A DNA stretch of 6,931 bases from positions 1 to 6,931 of the forward strand of contig CAIODE010000244.1 in assembly GCA_903856875.1 (NCBI GenBank), read 5' to 3'. This stretch comes from an uncultured Burkholderiales bacterium (GTDB taxonomy: Bacteria; Pseudomonadota; Gammaproteobacteria; Burkholderiales; Burkholderiaceae_C). The position numbers and the translations under genes were made by a program. A model generated the notes under the pieces. That model had not been told where the DNA came from. It worked only from the letters and a program-made list of their open reading frames with translations, and ran no database searches. Position 1 is the stretch's first letter, and every line of letters starts with the position of its first letter. Shown here piece by piece: positions 6,460 to 6,931 of this stretch.

Positions 6460-6481
6460 TGCAGTCTTGAAATAGACTGCA
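6460..6481. promoter_or_regulatory. Perfect 8-bp dyad in the gpmA/rhodanese divergent region, possible operator
   Basis: TGCAGTCT (6460-6467) and AGACTGCA (6474-6481) form a perfect inverted repeat with a 6-nt spacer TGAAAT. It lies 66 nt before gpmA ATG and 23 nt before the rhodanese GTG, within the shared 111-nt intergenic region. Its 22-nt symmetric shape suits a dimeric regulator, and it overlaps the expected -35 position of the possible gpmA promoter. It could also be a transcribed hairpin in the rhodanese leader. No known regulator motif is recognised. Confidence 0.4.
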
Positions 6482-6493
6482 AATGAACTTTTT

Positions 6494-6498
6494 AAGGG
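6494..6498 (+). promoter_or_regulatory. Ribosome binding site deciding the GTG start of the rhodanese gene
   Basis: AAGGG is followed by six T bases and then GTG 6505. The spacing is near ideal and supports the GTG start, which also places a complete hydrophobic anchor at the N-terminus. Confidence 0.6.
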
Positions 6499-6504
6499 TT
6501 TTTT

Positions 6505-6912
6505 GTGAATTTTTTGATTGAAAACTGGATGTTGGTTGCTGTGGCGGCGTCCTCCGCTTTGGCTTTATTTTGGCCAGCCATCACCAAAGGCGCTGCGGGT
6601 GGGGTTGAACCTTCCGAGGCCGTGATGCTCATTAACCGCGAAAAAGCGGTTTTGATTGATGTCTGCGAACCTGCTGAATTTGCCCAAGGGCATGCCGTGG
6701 GCTCCAAAAATATTCCTTTGGGTGAGCTTGAGACCCAGCTGCCCCTGCTGGTTAAAAACAAAAGCCTGCCTGTGATTTTGGTCTGCCAAGTAGGCGGCCG
6801 CGCAAGTCGCGCTGCTGCCCAAGCTCAAAAGTTGGGCTATGAACGCGCACAGGCCTTGGCCGGCGGCCTAAAGGCTTGGCGTGAAGCCAGCCTACCTGTT
6901 GAGAAAGCCTAA
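6505..6912 (+). CDS. Membrane-anchored single-domain rhodanese
   Basis: 135 residues from a GTG start with a good ribosome binding site. Residues about 7-24 form one hydrophobic N-terminal helix, so the protein is probably anchored in the inner membrane; which side the domain faces cannot be decided with confidence. The rhodanese domain (about 36-132) carries the active-site loop CQVGGR (94-99) with Cys94, which would carry a persulfide in sulfur transfer, plus the closing AGGLKAWREASLPVE. The LIDVxEPAEFAQGH segment has Cys54 where most rhodaneses have Arg, giving a second cysteine. The sulfur donor and acceptor are unknown. In Burkholderiales this gene commonly lies upstream of grxC and secB, which would fall beyond the window edge; that neighbourhood is recalled, not seen. 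Only 19 nt follow its TAA stop. Confidence 0.92.
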   Translation: MNFLIENWMLVAVAASSALALFWPAITKGAAGGVEPSEAVMLINREKAVLIDVCEPAEFAQGHAVGSKNIPLGELETQLPLLVKNKSLPVILVCQVGGRASRAAAQAQKLGYERAQALAGGLKAWREASLPVEKA

Positions 6913-6931
6913 TTGGGGCTGAAAAAAGTCC

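Noticed and set aside
1643..6912. A sulfur-metabolism island formed by MoeB, SulP and rhodanese
   Set aside because: The rhodanese gene is divergent and separated from the others by gpmA and ctpA, so the whole set does not form a unit. Only the moeB-SulP adjacency was kept, as a weak finding.
1..6931. CRISPR arrays, insertion sequences, tRNA genes or defence genes
   Set aside because: No spaced direct repeats, transposase motifs, terminal inverted repeats or tRNA-like structures were seen.

Overview
The window looks like a chromosomal segment of a betaproteobacterium in the Burkholderiales, most likely a Comamonadaceae-type freshwater bacterium. This rests on protein similarity recalled from memory: the N-terminus of the S41 peptidase, the Ala-rich C-terminus of the 2,3-bisphosphoglycerate-dependent phosphoglycerate mutase, and the order rhodanese (+) / gpmA (-) / S41 peptidase (-) / MoeB (-). 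Genus is not resolved. Base composition and codon use look even across the window, and I see no mobile element, tRNA, rRNA or CRISPR array. No gene-free stretch reaches 300 bases.

Left block, plus strand (1-1591): the C-terminal half of a GTP cyclohydrolase I (folE, cut by the window edge), then a short BLUF blue-light photoreceptor 2 nt downstream, then a DUF429 protein (predicted RNase H-fold nuclease) that apparently overlaps the BLUF stop codon. The tight packing suggests one transcript. A light sensor beside a pterin/folate gene suggests a light-response locus continuing to the left of the window. This is the most interesting part of the window.

Middle block, minus strand (6393 down to 1643): gpmA (glycolysis), an S41 C-terminal processing peptidase, a MoeB/ThiF-type adenylyltransferase, and a SulP-family anion transporter with a C-terminal STAS domain. 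The last three are separated by only about 6 and 36 nt and may form an operon. The SulP gene converges on the DUF429 gene across a 51-nt gap that contains a small hairpin.

Right block, plus strand (6505-6912): a membrane-anchored single-domain rhodanese, divergent from gpmA. The 111-nt divergent intergenic region carries a perfect 8-bp dyad that could be an operator. In related genomes this rhodanese commonly precedes grxC and secB, which would lie just beyond the right edge.

Overall this is mostly ordinary core-genome content. The folE-BLUF-DUF429 block is the only part that hints at an under-described functional association. I do not see convincing evidence of a wholly new system.
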